From Elusimicrobiota bacterium (GTDB lineage: Bacteria; Elusimicrobiota; Elusimicrobia; UBA1565; UBA9628): DNA of 64,000 bases. Numbering within the stretch: the stretch's first letter is position 1; each line of letters opens with the position of its first letter. The notes beneath the pieces were generated by a model. That model worked only from the letters and a program-made list of their open reading frames with translations. It had not been told where the DNA came from and did no database searches. Of the stretch, positions 21,278-29,693 are shown in pieces. Both the position numbers and the translations under genes were made by a program. The stretch spans positions 48,267 to 112,266 of the forward strand of contig DAIDHI010000069.1 in NCBI GenBank assembly GCA_027452025.1, given 5' to 3'.

Positions 21278-21715
21278 ATGCCCAAGAATGCGCGAGACAT
21301 CATGACTAAGAATCCCACGTTCTGCACGCCGGACTCGGACCTGAAGTCCGTGGCCGGACTGATGTGCCAGCACGACTGCGGCGAGATTCCCGTCGTCGAC
21401 AGCGAGGAGAGCCGAAAGCCGATCGGCGTCGTCACCGACCGCGACATCGCCTGCCGCACCGTCGGCCAGGGACGCGACCCCTTCGAGCTCAAGGCCCAGG
21501 ACTGCATGTCCAGCCCCGCCGTCACGGTCAGCGAGGACTCGTCGATCGACGAGATCTGCCAGGTCATGGAGGACCATCGGATCCGCCGCGTGCCCGTCAT
21601 CGACGAGACCGGACGGCTCTGCGGCATCGTGGCCCAAGCCGACATCGCCGTCAAGAGCGGCTCGCCGCACCGGGTGCACGAGGTGGTGCGTCACGTCTCG
21701 CAGGCGACGGCATAA
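21278..21715 (+). CDS. tandem CBS-domain protein
   Basis: 145 residues, two CBS motifs only. CBS1 starts ARDIMTKNPTFCTPDSDLKS with IPVVDSEESRKPIGVVTDRD. CBS2 starts CMSSPAVTVSEDSSIDEICQ with RRVPVIDETGRLCGIVAQAD. Such stand-alone pairs bind adenine nucleotides and often modulate partner proteins; the partner here is unknown. AGGAGG at 21267-21272 is well placed for ATG 21278 but partly lies in the right arm of palindrome element 1. Convergent with the BamA-like gene (3-nt gap). Confidence 0.9.
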   Translation: MPKNARDIMTKNPTFCTPDSDLKSVAGLMCQHDCGEIPVVDSEESRKPIGVVTDRDIACRTVGQGRDPFELKAQDCMSSPAVTVSEDSSIDEICQVMEDHRIRRVPVIDETGRLCGIVAQADIAVKSGSPHRVHEVVRHVSQATA

Positions 21716-21718
21716 AGC

Positions 21719-22951
21719 TCAGAACGAGTAGTTGATGTCCATGAAGGCGGCCAGGCCCTCCTGGCCGTAGCCGAAGTCTATGGAGCCTACCACCTGCGGC
21801 CGCGCCACGACGCGCACGGCCGTGCCGAAGGCGGGCCGCACCCAGCGCCAGGCCATGGCCTGCGGCTGCGCGAACACCGTGCCGGCCTCGACGAAGGGCG
21901 CGAGCTCCAGCTCGGTCGCCACGCCGGCCAGCCGGCGGCGGTAGACGAGCACGCGCCGCTCAAGAGAAGCCTCGGCCAGCCCGCGATCGGTGAAGCGGCC
22001 CTCGCCGTAGGCGCGAAGCGTGTATTTTCCCCCGAGCTCCGGCTCCAGCCAAAAGGGCACGGGCGGCCCCGTCATCTGCTCGAAGAGCAGCCGCAGGGCC
22101 GTGACCTGCCGATGGCGGCCGGGACGCTTGAAGAAGCCGCGCAGGTCCGCCCTGTAATCCTGGTACGTATACTCGCTCGCCAGCCCCCTCTGCGCGGTCT
22201 GCGCGGAAAGCTCGGCGTAAAGCCCTTGGGTCGTCGTGATCGCGCTATCGCGGCTGTCGTAGGTCAGGTAGAGGCGGTCGGAGCCGTCCTGATGCCGATG
22301 CCCGGCAACCTCGCTCGGGAACAGTTCGCCGGTTCCCGGCAGCGAGGCGATCGGCCCGTTGCTGATGCGCACGCTTTGCAGGCTCTGTTCCGCGCTTAGA
22401 AAGAGCCGGCGATACAGGGGATAGCCGACGTGCACGAAGTAGCCTAGCCTGTCCTCGGTATAGTCGGTCTGCGCCGACCTGGGCGCGTCGGGCCCGATGC
22501 CGTAAAAGCGGTTCGACCCATCCACGTTCCAGCTCCCTTTGCCGCCCACCCTGAAGCGGCTGCCCTGGAAGCTCAAATCGTCTCCGCGGGCCATCACCTC
22601 GTGCTCGACGACTTGGGACAGCGCGGCCCTTGCCGCGAAGCTGGCATCGGGCTTGGGATAGAAATAATAGCGATAGGTGCCCGTGACGCCGAAGATCGGG
22701 TTGTAGTCGACGGAAGGCGCGTAGATCTCGCGCACGGTCTTGCCCCCTTCGCCCTCAAGCACCCACACCGGCATGACGCCGGTGGTGACGCCGCGGTTGG
22801 GGTCCGTGTCGATGACCGGCAAGAGCAGCAGCATCCCCCGCGGGATCGGGTGGAGGATGGGGCGCAGGATGGGGGGCGGCGGCTCTTCGGGCGCCTGCGG
22901 CCAAGCCGGCGAAGCGGCCGCCCCGAGCAGAAGCAGCAGCGCAAGCGGCAC
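21719..22951 (-). CDS. BamA/TamA-like outer-membrane barrel (surface antigen D15 domain)
   Basis: 410 residues, GTG start, signal peptide to about residue 20 (AAASPAWPQA). There are no POTRA repeats; almost the whole mature chain is alternating beta strands. The C-terminal stretch resembles bacterial surface antigen/Omp85 barrels: LYLTYDSRDSAITTTQGLYA, GGKYTLRAYGEGRFTDRG, PFVEAGTVFAQ, and ends DINYSF with a terminal aromatic. It is probably a stand-alone outer-membrane barrel or lipase-like partner rather than the essential BamA, given its short length. Confidence 0.7.
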   Translation of the reverse strand: MPLALLLLLGAAASPAWPQAPEEPPPPILRPILHPIPRGMLLLLPVIDTDPNRGVTTGVMPVWVLEGEGGKTVREIYAPSVDYNPIFGVTGTYRYYFYPKPDASFAARAALSQVVEHEVMARGDDLSFQGSRFRVGGKGSWNVDGSNRFYGIGPDAPRSAQTDYTEDRLGYFVHVGYPLYRRLFLSAEQSLQSVRISNGPIASLPGTGELFPSEVAGHRHQDGSDRLYLTYDSRDSAITTTQGLYAELSAQTAQRGLASEYTYQDYRADLRGFFKRPGRHRQVTALRLLFEQMTGPPVPFWLEPELGGKYTLRAYGEGRFTDRGLAEASLERRVLVYRRRLAGVATELELAPFVEAGTVFAQPQAMAWRWVRPAFGTAVRVVARPQVVGSIDFGYGQEGLAAFMDINYSF

Positions 22952-22957
22952 AGGCCG

Positions 22958-22963
22958 ATTCTA
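22958..22963 (-). promoter_or_regulatory. -10 hexamer, leaderless BamA-like gene
   Basis: TAGAAT on the minus strand ends 6 nt before GTG 22951. There is no Shine-Dalgarno. Confidence 0.6.
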
Positions 22964-23010
22964 GCGGCCCGCTCGCCCCTCGCCCATGGTCCGCGCGTCA
23001 CGCTTTTGCG

Positions 23011-23016
23011 TATAAT
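23011..23016 (+). promoter_or_regulatory. -10 hexamer, leaderless gene at 23024
   Basis: A consensus TATAAT ends 7 nt before ATG 23024, which puts the expected transcription start at or within a base of the A of the ATG. Confidence 0.65.
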
Positions 23017-23023
23017 CGGCGCC

Positions 23024-23689
23024 ATGACCCTCGCCCAAGCCTTCCAGGCCGCCGCCGCCGCCGCTTCCTCCCTGCTGCCGCTGGCGCGCATCCCGGTCTC
23101 TCAGGCGCAAGCCGCCCGCGACCGGACTTTCGTCAGCCGCCCCCTCGGCGGCGCCTCCATCCAAGCCGAGATCACGGCCGACGGCTCCGGAGAATTCTGG
23201 ATCCGCCTGCGCCAGGACGGCCGGGACCGGGTCCTGCCTCTGTCGGACCTCGAGTCGTCGGCCCGGCGCGCCTGCTTCGGCGCCGCCTGCTACGCGGTCG
23301 ACCTCGAGCAAAACGACCTGGTCGTGCGGCCCGAGGACGCGCGAAACGGCGAAGCCTCTTTCTCCCTCGACAAGCTCGCCGACGCCGTCTTGGCCAACGC
23401 CCCGCAGGCGCGCTTGAGCGAGGACGTCGTCTACTCCGCGGTCTACGAGCCCGGTCCGACGCCCGGCGCGGGCGCCGTGCTCTGGCACCGGGATCTGTCC
23501 GGCGGCGTCTATATCGCGTATCGCACGCCGCAGGAGCTGGCGTCCAACACCTGGCTCGTCGTCGTCAACGGGATCTATATCGGCGTGCGCCGCGAGGGCG
23601 ACGACCTCGTCTTCTCGGCCAAGCCCGCCGAGCAGTCCCTGGCCGGTCCCATCGGTCTCCGGCGGCAGCGCCGCGTACCGGGGACGTGA
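23024..23689 (+). CDS. exported protein of unknown function
   Basis: 221 residues. The N-terminus (Ala-rich hydrophobic stretch, residues 5-30) looks like a signal peptide. The rest has alternating polar/hydrophobic strands (GEFWIRLRQDGRDRVLPLSD, DDLVFSAKPAEQSLAGPIGL) and two nearby cysteines (ARRACFGAACYAVDL) that could form a disulfide. I do not recognise the family. The start is fixed by the leaderless TATAAT at 23011-23016. It overlaps the next gene by GTGA, and that gene encodes a thiol-disulfide-type domain, which may be relevant to the two cysteines. Confidence 0.65.
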   Translation: MTLAQAFQAAAAAASSLLPLARIPVSQAQAARDRTFVSRPLGGASIQAEITADGSGEFWIRLRQDGRDRVLPLSDLESSARRACFGAACYAVDLEQNDLVVRPEDARNGEASFSLDKLADAVLANAPQARLSEDVVYSAVYEPGPTPGAGAVLWHRDLSGGVYIAYRTPQELASNTWLVVVNGIYIGVRREGDDLVFSAKPAEQSLAGPIGLRRQRRVPGT

Positions 23690-25458
23690 CGCCGCCGGAC
23701 AAGCCAAAGTTCATCTTCGACGGCGACTGCGGCTTCTGCCGCCTTTGGGCGCGCGCCTGGCAGGCCCGGACGGCCGGTCGCGTCGACTTCGAACCCCGGC
23801 CTGGCATCCGCGCCTCCCGCCTCGAAGAGCCCGGGCGCGTCAGCGAGGCCGCGCGCGGCGTCTTCGCCCTCCTCTCCTACGCCCCGCACGGAGGCCGAGC
23901 GCTGCGACTCTACGACCGCGTCCCGCCGTTTGCCGCCGCCAGCGAAGCGGCCTACGGCCTCCTCGCGCGGCATCGCGTCCTCGCCGCGCGCGTCACGCGC
24001 CTTTTTTGGGGAGACCCGCGGCCCCGCAGCGTGCTCGCCGCGCGCTGGCTGTTCCTGCGCCTGCTGGGCCTGGTCTACCTGGCGGCCTTCCTCTCGCTGG
24101 GCTCGCAAGTGGCCGGGCTGCTCGGGCCGAGCGGCATCCTTCCGGCCGGGCCTTGGCTCTCGGCCGCTCGACAGGCCTTGGGCGACCGCGCCTACCTGGC
24201 GCTGCCGAGCCTCGCCTGGGCCTTCGGCGCCGGCGACACCGCGCTCAAGGGCCTTTGCTGGGGCGGCGCCGCCGCGGCCGCGCTCGCCGTCCTCGACGTC
24301 GCGCCCGGAGCGGCCTTGCTCGCCAGCTGGGCCTGCTACCTTTCGCTCGTCAACGTCGGCCGCGATTTCCTCGGCTTCCAATGGGACGTCCTGCTGCTCG
24401 AGGCGGGCTTTCTGGCGGTCTTCCTGGCGCCCTGGCGGCTAAAGCCCAGCCTGCGCGACAGCGAACCCTCGCGGGCCTTCGTTTGGCTCTTGCGCTGGCT
24501 GCTGTTTCGCTTGATGCTCGAGTCGGGCCTCGTGAAGCTCGCCAGCGGCGACCCCGCGTGGCGCAATCTGACCGCCCTCTACTACCACTATCAGACGCAA
24601 CCTCTGCCGACCTGGATCGGCTGGTACGCCCATCAGCTGCCCGCCGCCTTCCAGCGCGCCAGCGTGCTCGCGATGTTCGTCATAGAGCTCGGCGTGCCCT
24701 GGCTCATCCTCATGCCGCGGCGGCCGCGCCAGCTGGCCTGCGCGCTGCTGGCCGCCTTGCAGGCCCTCATCGCGCTGACCGGCAACTACGGCTTCTTCAA
24801 CTTCCTGACCATCGCCCTTTGCGTTCTTCTGCTCGACGACGGCGGCCTGGAGCGCTGGCTGCCGCGCTTCGAGCCCCGCCCCCCCGGCCGCCCGTGGCGC
24901 CGGGCCTTCGCCTGGCCGCTCGGAGCCTTCATCGCGGTCTCCAGCGCCCTCCAGTTCGCGCGCTTGCTGCCCGCGCGCCTGCCCGGCGAGGAGGCCGCGG
25001 CGCGGCTGGTGTCGGCCGCCGACGGCTTCCACCTCTGCAGCCCCTACGGCCTCTTCGCCGTCATGACCACGCGGCGGCTGGAGATCTCCGTCGAGGGCAG
25101 CGACGACGGACGGACTTGGAAGCCTTATCGCTTCAAGTGGAAGCCGGGAGACCCCGCCCGCCGCCCCGCGTTTTGCGAGCCGCGCATGCCGCGCCTGGAC
25201 TGGCAGATGTGGTTCGCCGCGCTCGGGCCCTATCAGCAGAGCCCGTGGTATCTCCAGTTCCTGGCCCGCCTGCTCGAGGGCTCGCCGCAGGTCCTCGGGC
25301 TGCTGGCCGACAACCCTTTCCCGAACCATCCGCCGCGCTATCTGCGCTCCCTGGGCTATGAATACCGCTTCACCAGCGTCGCCGAGCGCCGCGCCACCGG
25401 CGACTGGTGGCACCGCAAGCTCCTCGGCCTTTACGCGCCGGTCCTCGAACGAAGATAG
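23686..25458 (+). CDS. DCC-domain (DUF393) fused to lipase-maturation-factor-like membrane protein
   Basis: 590 residues, GTG start. Residues 1-~110 form a DUF393/DCC thiol-disulfide-type domain with its signature FDGDCGFC at residues 10-17. From about residue 115 there are ~8-10 membrane segments followed by a soluble C-terminal domain resembling vertebrate-type lipase maturation factor (LMF1) proteins: VNVGRDFLGFQWDVLLLEAG, LVKLASGDPAWRNLTALYYH and the C-terminal YEYRFTSVAERRATGDWW. LMF-like proteins assist folding of secreted enzymes. The DCC-LMF fusion is a sensible oxidative-folding module. Coupled by GTGA to the exported protein upstream. Confidence 0.8.
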   Translation: MTPPDKPKFIFDGDCGFCRLWARAWQARTAGRVDFEPRPGIRASRLEEPGRVSEAARGVFALLSYAPHGGRALRLYDRVPPFAAASEAAYGLLARHRVLAARVTRLFWGDPRPRSVLAARWLFLRLLGLVYLAAFLSLGSQVAGLLGPSGILPAGPWLSAARQALGDRAYLALPSLAWAFGAGDTALKGLCWGGAAAAALAVLDVAPGAALLASWACYLSLVNVGRDFLGFQWDVLLLEAGFLAVFLAPWRLKPSLRDSEPSRAFVWLLRWLLFRLMLESGLVKLASGDPAWRNLTALYYHYQTQPLPTWIGWYAHQLPAAFQRASVLAMFVIELGVPWLILMPRRPRQLACALLAALQALIALTGNYGFFNFLTIALCVLLLDDGGLERWLPRFEPRPPGRPWRRAFAWPLGAFIAVSSALQFARLLPARLPGEEAAARLVSAADGFHLCSPYGLFAVMTTRRLEISVEGSDDGRTWKPYRFKWKPGDPARRPAFCEPRMPRLDWQMWFAALGPYQQSPWYLQFLARLLEGSPQVLGLLADNPFPNHPPRYLRSLGYEYRFTSVAERRATGDWWHRKLLGLYAPVLERR

Positions 25459-25481
25459 GTGGTGCCGGAAAGGTGGGAAAG

Positions 25482-25558
25482 GTGGTGCCTGGCTTTAACT
25501 AGTTTAACTTATGGGCCGAATCGGCCCATAAGTTAAACTAGTTAAAGCCAGGCACCAC
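25482..25558. repeat. 77-bp perfect palindromic repeat, element 2
   Basis: Two exactly complementary 38-nt arms (25482-25519 and 25521-25558) surround a single central A. The arm starts GTGGTGCCTGGC and continues with TTTAACTAG and TTTAACTTA in tandem, far more A+T-rich than the surroundings. Degenerate copies of the arm start (GGTGGTGCC) occur just before it at 25458-25481. It shares a consensus with element 1 at 21198-21268 and lies between a stop codon and the SDR gene. Confidence 0.9.
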
Positions 25559-25580
25559 GGCAAAATTGCAAAATGGAGCC

Positions 25581-26378
25581 ATGCCTCTCAGAGTCCTGAT
25601 CACCGGAGCTTCTTCCGGACTCGGCCGGGAGCTCGCCCGCCAGCTCGGCCAGGAGGGCTGCCGCCTCGCCCTGACCGGACGCCGGGCCGAGAAGCTCGCG
25701 CAGGCGGCCGACGGCGCCCGCTGCGCCGGCGCCGAAGTCCTCGAACTGCTGGGCGACACGACGAAGCGCGAGGACGTCCAGCGCCACTATGCGCGCATCA
25801 AGGCGGCCTGGGACGGCCTGGATTGGGCCATCCTCAACGCCGGCGTGGGCGACTCCGAGAGCGCGCGCAGCTTCACGGCCAAGAACGTCCGCTGGACCTT
25901 CGAGACCAACGTCTTCGGCGCGGCCGAGTGGATCGAAGCCGTGCTGCCCGACATGCTGGCGGCGAAATCCGGCACGATCGCAGGCGTCTCGAGCATCGCG
26001 GGCTTTCGCGGCCTGCCCGGAGCCGCCTCCTACAGCGCGAGCAAGGCGGCTTTGACCACGCTCCTGGAGGGGATTCGCGTCGAGCTGCGCGGCAGCGGCG
26101 TGCGCATCGTGACCGTATGTCCGGGCTTCGTCAAAAGCGAGATGACGGCCCGCAACGACCCGCGGCAGATGCCTTTTCTTCTCGAGACCGAGGACGGAGT
26201 GCGGCGCATGCTCTCGGGAATCCGCAAAGGCAGGAGCCTCGTCCACTTCCCGTGGCCGCTGTCGACGCCGATGGTCTACCTCATGCCCAACCTCCCGAAC
26301 GCGATCTACGACCGGGTCTTTTCCAAATTCAAGAAGCGCAAGAAGCCCTACGTCGATGAGTCCAAGAGCCAAGGCTAA
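25581..26378 (+). CDS. short-chain dehydrogenase/reductase
   Basis: 265 residues from ATG 25581. Cofactor motif TGASSGLG lies at residues 8-15, NAG at LNAGVGD, and the catalytic triad region is SSIAGFRGLPGAASYSASK (Tyr-x3-Lys), so this is a classical SDR. ARGxE-like Arg after the Gly-rich loop (TGRRAEK) suggests NADP. The substrate is not predictable. A TTG 15 nt upstream is in frame, but TGGAG before ATG 25581 favours this start. Immediately downstream of palindrome element 2. Confidence 0.88.
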   Translation: MPLRVLITGASSGLGRELARQLGQEGCRLALTGRRAEKLAQAADGARCAGAEVLELLGDTTKREDVQRHYARIKAAWDGLDWAILNAGVGDSESARSFTAKNVRWTFETNVFGAAEWIEAVLPDMLAAKSGTIAGVSSIAGFRGLPGAASYSASKAALTTLLEGIRVELRGSGVRIVTVCPGFVKSEMTARNDPRQMPFLLETEDGVRRMLSGIRKGRSLVHFPWPLSTPMVYLMPNLPNAIYDRVFSKFKKRKKPYVDESKSQG

Positions 26379-26382
26379 TTGG

Positions 26383-26388
26383 TAGAAT
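26383..26388 (+). promoter_or_regulatory. -10 hexamer, leaderless guanine/8-oxoguanine deaminase operon
   Basis: TAGAAT ends 7 nt before ATG 26396. There is no Shine-Dalgarno. It should drive the first four to five genes of the purine catabolism operon. Confidence 0.6.
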
Positions 26389-26395
26389 CCCGTCG

Positions 26396-27778
26396 ATGAG
26401 GCCCTCCCTGCTCGTCAAGAACGCCCTGCGCGTCGCCCTGATGGACGACGCGCGCGGCGAGCTTTCCGACGCCGACGTCCTCATCCGCGGCCGGGTCATC
26501 GTCGCGGTCGGCAAGGATTTGGAGGAACCGGGCGCAAGGGTCCTCGACGCCCGCGGCTGCGTCGTCATCCCGGGGATGGTCAACACCCATCATCACCTCT
26601 GCCAGACGCTGACGCGCGCCGTGCCGGCCGTCCAGGACGCGAAGCTCTTCGACTGGCTCGTCCATCTCTATCAGATCTGGCAGTTCCTGACCCCCGAGGC
26701 CGCCGGCGTGGGAGCCGAGGTCGGGCTTTCGGAGCTTTTGCTCACCGGCTGCACGACGGCCGCCGACCACACCTATCTCTTTCCCCGCGGCCGGCCCGGA
26801 GAACTCATCGACCGGCAGATCGACGCCGCGCGCAAGCTCGGCATCCGCTTTCATCCGACCCGAGGCTCCATGTCGGTGGGGCAGGCCTCGGGGGGCCTGC
26901 CGCCGCAGTCCTGCACGCAGGACGAGGACGTCATCCTCGAGGATTGCGAGCGCCTGGTCAAGCAATATCACGACGCCGGGCCCTTCTCCATGCTGCGCGT
27001 GGGGCTGGCGCCCTGCGCCCCCTTCTCCGTCAGCCCCAGCCTGATGAAGGCCGTGGCCGACCAGGCCCGCCGCTGGGGCGTGCGGCTGCACACGCACCTG
27101 GCCGAGACCTTGGACGAGGACGACTACTGCCTCGAGCGCTACAAGATGCGGCCTCTCGACTTCGTCGAGTCGGTGGGCTGGCTTTCGGGCAACGCCTGGT
27201 TTGCCCACATGGTCCACCTGCGGCCCGACGAGGTCGCGCGGCTGGCCAAGACGAAGACGGGCGTGGCCCACTGCCCGTCCTCGAACCTGCGCCTGGGCTC
27301 CGGCATCGCCCCCGTGCGCGAGTACCTCGACGCCGGCGTGCCCGTGGGCCTCGGCGTCGACGGCTCCGCGTCCAACGACAGCGGCGATATGCTCGGCGAG
27401 GCCCGGCAGTGCATGCTCGTCCACCGCGTGCGCACGGGCGTCTCCTCGATGACGGCCAGGGACGCCTTGTGGCTGGCGACTCGCGGCGGCGCGGCCGTCC
27501 TGGGCCGCGAGGACCTCGGCCGCATCGCGCCGGGGCAAGCCGCCGACTTAGCGATCTTCGACCTAGATAAAGTCGACTATGCCGGAGCCCTCCACGATCC
27601 CGTGGCCGCGCTGCTGTTTTGCGGCAGCAGCCACCGGACGAAGTGGACCATCGTCAACGGCCGCGTCGTCGTCGAGGACGGCCGGCTGGTCAACGCCGAC
27701 GAAAAGGACATCGCGCGCCGCGCCAACGAGCAGGCGAAAGCCCTGGCCGAGAAGGCGCCGGCCGGACGCGGCGTCTGA
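26396..27778 (+). CDS. 8-oxoguanine/guanine deaminase (amidohydrolase, ATZ/TRZ family)
   Basis: 460 residues. Metal-binding HxH is in NTHHHLCQTL (about residue 65), followed by a segment TRAVPAVQDAKLFDWLVHLY typical of 8-oxoguanine deaminases. HTHLAET, AHMVHL and GVDGSASND supply the remaining metal and catalytic residues. The enzyme hydrolyses the 2-amino group of 8-oxoguanine, isocytosine or guanine; the neighbours argue for guanine-to-xanthine or 8-oxoguanine-to-urate, feeding the pathway either way. Stop overlaps the next start by one base. Confidence 0.85.
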   Translation: MRPSLLVKNALRVALMDDARGELSDADVLIRGRVIVAVGKDLEEPGARVLDARGCVVIPGMVNTHHHLCQTLTRAVPAVQDAKLFDWLVHLYQIWQFLTPEAAGVGAEVGLSELLLTGCTTAADHTYLFPRGRPGELIDRQIDAARKLGIRFHPTRGSMSVGQASGGLPPQSCTQDEDVILEDCERLVKQYHDAGPFSMLRVGLAPCAPFSVSPSLMKAVADQARRWGVRLHTHLAETLDEDDYCLERYKMRPLDFVESVGWLSGNAWFAHMVHLRPDEVARLAKTKTGVAHCPSSNLRLGSGIAPVREYLDAGVPVGLGVDGSASNDSGDMLGEARQCMLVHRVRTGVSSMTARDALWLATRGGAAVLGREDLGRIAPGQAADLAIFDLDKVDYAGALHDPVAALLFCGSSHRTKWTIVNGRVVVEDGRLVNADEKDIARRANEQAKALAEKAPAGRGV

Positions 27779-28338
27779 TGGCGCAGGTCTATCTTCTCGC
27801 GGCCGGGCGCGGGCGCCGCGCCGGCGGGCCCAAGGCCTGGCTGCCCGCTCACGGCAAGCCTCTTCTGGAGCGGCATCTCTCCTTTCTCTGCAAGCGCTTC
27901 CCCGGCGACGCCGTCGCCGTGTCGATCCAAGAGGCCTGGGAAGGACGCTGCCGGCTGCTGGCCCCCGAGGTGCGCTGGACCTGCGTCGACCCCGACCTTC
28001 CCGCGCTGGCCTCGCTGCAGGCGCTCGTGCGCCGCTCCGCGCCGCCGCAAGGGCGCTGGGCCTTCGTCTACCACGTCGATATGCCGGTTTGGGAGCCGGC
28101 GCTCTTCGACGCGCTGCTTGCCCGCACGCCCGTCTCCAAGGCGGACGCCGTCGTGCCCTGCTTCGCGGGGCGAGGCGGACACCCCCTGCTCGTGCGCGCC
28201 GGCGGCCTGGAGGCCATCGGCAAGCTCGACGCCGCCACCGACCGCCTCGACGCCTGGCTGAGGGGGCGGCGCGTCGAGCGGCTGGACGTGCCGTGGCCCT
28301 GCGTCGTGGAGAACTGGAACGGAGGCCCGGCGGCGTGA
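27778..28338 (+). CDS. MocA-like molybdenum cofactor cytidylyltransferase / NTP-transferase
   Basis: 186 residues. N-terminal nucleotidyltransferase loop LLAAGRGRRAGGPKAWLPAH, then a metal-binding aspartate in VYHVDMPVW and the GRGGHPLLV substrate motif, as in MobA/MocA-type enzymes. MocA adds CMP to Mo-molybdopterin for xanthine dehydrogenase-family enzymes, which fits this locus. The product-pyrimidine specificity cannot be read with certainty. Start overlaps the deaminase stop (TGATG) and its own stop overlaps allantoinase (GTGA). Confidence 0.75.
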   Translation: MAQVYLLAAGRGRRAGGPKAWLPAHGKPLLERHLSFLCKRFPGDAVAVSIQEAWEGRCRLLAPEVRWTCVDPDLPALASLQALVRRSAPPQGRWAFVYHVDMPVWEPALFDALLARTPVSKADAVVPCFAGRGGHPLLVRAGGLEAIGKLDAATDRLDAWLRGRRVERLDVPWPCVVENWNGGPAA

Positions 28339-29693
28339 GGAGCTTCGTGCGCGGGCGCCGCGTGCTCACGCCCGAGGGGCTGCGCTCGGCCGTGGTCTGG
28401 ATCCAGGACGGCCGCGTCGAGCTCGTCGGCCCCTACGAGCCCACCGATGCGAGCCGCACGCTCGACGCCGGCGAGCTGTGCGTGCTGCCCGGTCTCGTGG
28501 ATTGCCACGTTCACGTCAACCAGCCGGGACGGACCGAGTGGGAAGGCTTTGAGACGGCGACGCGAGCCGCGGCGGCCGGCGGCGTGACGACGATCATCGA
28601 CATGCCGCTCAACAGCCGGCCCGTGACGACCACCGTATCGGCCCTCCAAACCAAGCGCCGGGCCGCCGAGCGCCTTTGTGCCGTCGACGTCGGCTTCTGG
28701 GGCGGCGTCGTGCCCGGCAACGAGGGCGAGCTCGAAGCCATGGCCGCGGCCGGGATCTTCGGCTTCAAATGCTTCCTCATCGACTCGGGCATCCCTGATT
28801 TTCCGCCCGTGGGCGAGACGGAGCTTTCGCGCGCCATGGAGGTCCTCGCCCGGCTCGGTCTTCCGCTGCTCGTCCACGCCGAACTCGCCTGCTGCGCCGC
28901 GCCCGCCGCCGCCGACCGGCGCCGCTACGGCGGCTACCTGGCCTCGCGGCCCAAGGCCTGGGAAAACGAGGCCGTCGCCCTCGTCGCGCGCCTTTCGCGC
29001 CGCACGGGCTGCCGCGTCCACATCGTCCACCTCTCCTCGGCCGAGGCCCTGCCGGCCGTCGCCGCCGCCAAGAAAGACGGCGCGCCGCTGACGGCGGAGA
29101 CCTGCCCGCACTACCTCTGCCTCAGCGCCGAGGAGGTCCCGGACGGGCGCACGGAGTTCAAGTGCGCGCCGCCGATCCGCGAGGCGGACAACCGCGAGAA
29201 GCTGTGGCAGGCGCTCGAGGACGGCACGCTCGATTTCATCGTCTCCGACCACTCGCCCTGCTCGCCGGACCTCAAGAAGCGCGAGTCCGGGGACTTTTCC
29301 GCCGCCTGGGGCGGCATTTCCAGCCTTCAGCTTGGCCTTGCCGCCGTCTGGACCGAGGCGCGGCGCCGGGGCATCCCGCTGGCGCGCGTCGCGCGGTGGA
29401 TGAGCGAGGCGCCGGCGCGCCTTTGCGGGCTCGAGGAGCGCAAAGGCGGCCTGCTCCCCGGGTGCGACGCCGATTTCATCCTGTTCGACCCCGACGCCGC
29501 CTGGACCGTCGAGGAAAGCGCCCTGCGCCATCGTCACAAGCTCACGCCCTACCTCGGGCGCGCGCTCGCCGGGCGCGTGGCCGCGGCCTACCTGCGCGGC
29601 GAGCGCGTCTTTCAAGCCGCAGACCCGGACGGCCCGCCCCGCGGCCGCCTCGTCTCGAGGAGCCCCGCCCATGGACTTCACCGCACTCATTGA
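28335..29693 (+). CDS. allB: allantoinase
   Basis: 452 residues from GTG 28335. Cyclic amidohydrolase with DCHVHVNQPGRTEWEGF (metal HxH), the bridging lysine in FGFKCFLIDSG, LLVHAE, VHIVHLSSA, ETCPHYL and the metal aspartate in SDHSPC. It opens the allantoin ring to allantoate. Length and motifs match AllB/PuuE-type allantoinases. Its last 23 nt overlap the allantoicase start. Coupled by GTGA to the MocA-like gene. Confidence 0.93.
   Translation: MRSFVRGRRVLTPEGLRSAVVWIQDGRVELVGPYEPTDASRTLDAGELCVLPGLVDCHVHVNQPGRTEWEGFETATRAAAAGGVTTIIDMPLNSRPVTTTVSALQTKRRAAERLCAVDVGFWGGVVPGNEGELEAMAAAGIFGFKCFLIDSGIPDFPPVGETELSRAMEVLARLGLPLLVHAELACCAAPAAADRRRYGGYLASRPKAWENEAVALVARLSRRTGCRVHIVHLSSAEALPAVAAAKKDGAPLTAETCPHYLCLSAEEVPDGRTEFKCAPPIREADNREKLWQALEDGTLDFIVSDHSPCSPDLKKRESGDFSAAWGGISSLQLGLAAVWTEARRRGIPLARVARWMSEAPARLCGLEERKGGLLPGCDADFILFDPDAAWTVEESALRHRHKLTPYLGRALAGRVAAAYLRGERVFQAADPDGPPRGRLVSRSPAHGLHRTH

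Noticed and set aside
21198-25558. CRISPR-like repeat array formed by the palindromes
   Set aside because: There are only two copies, more than 4 kb apart, with no spacers and no cas genes.
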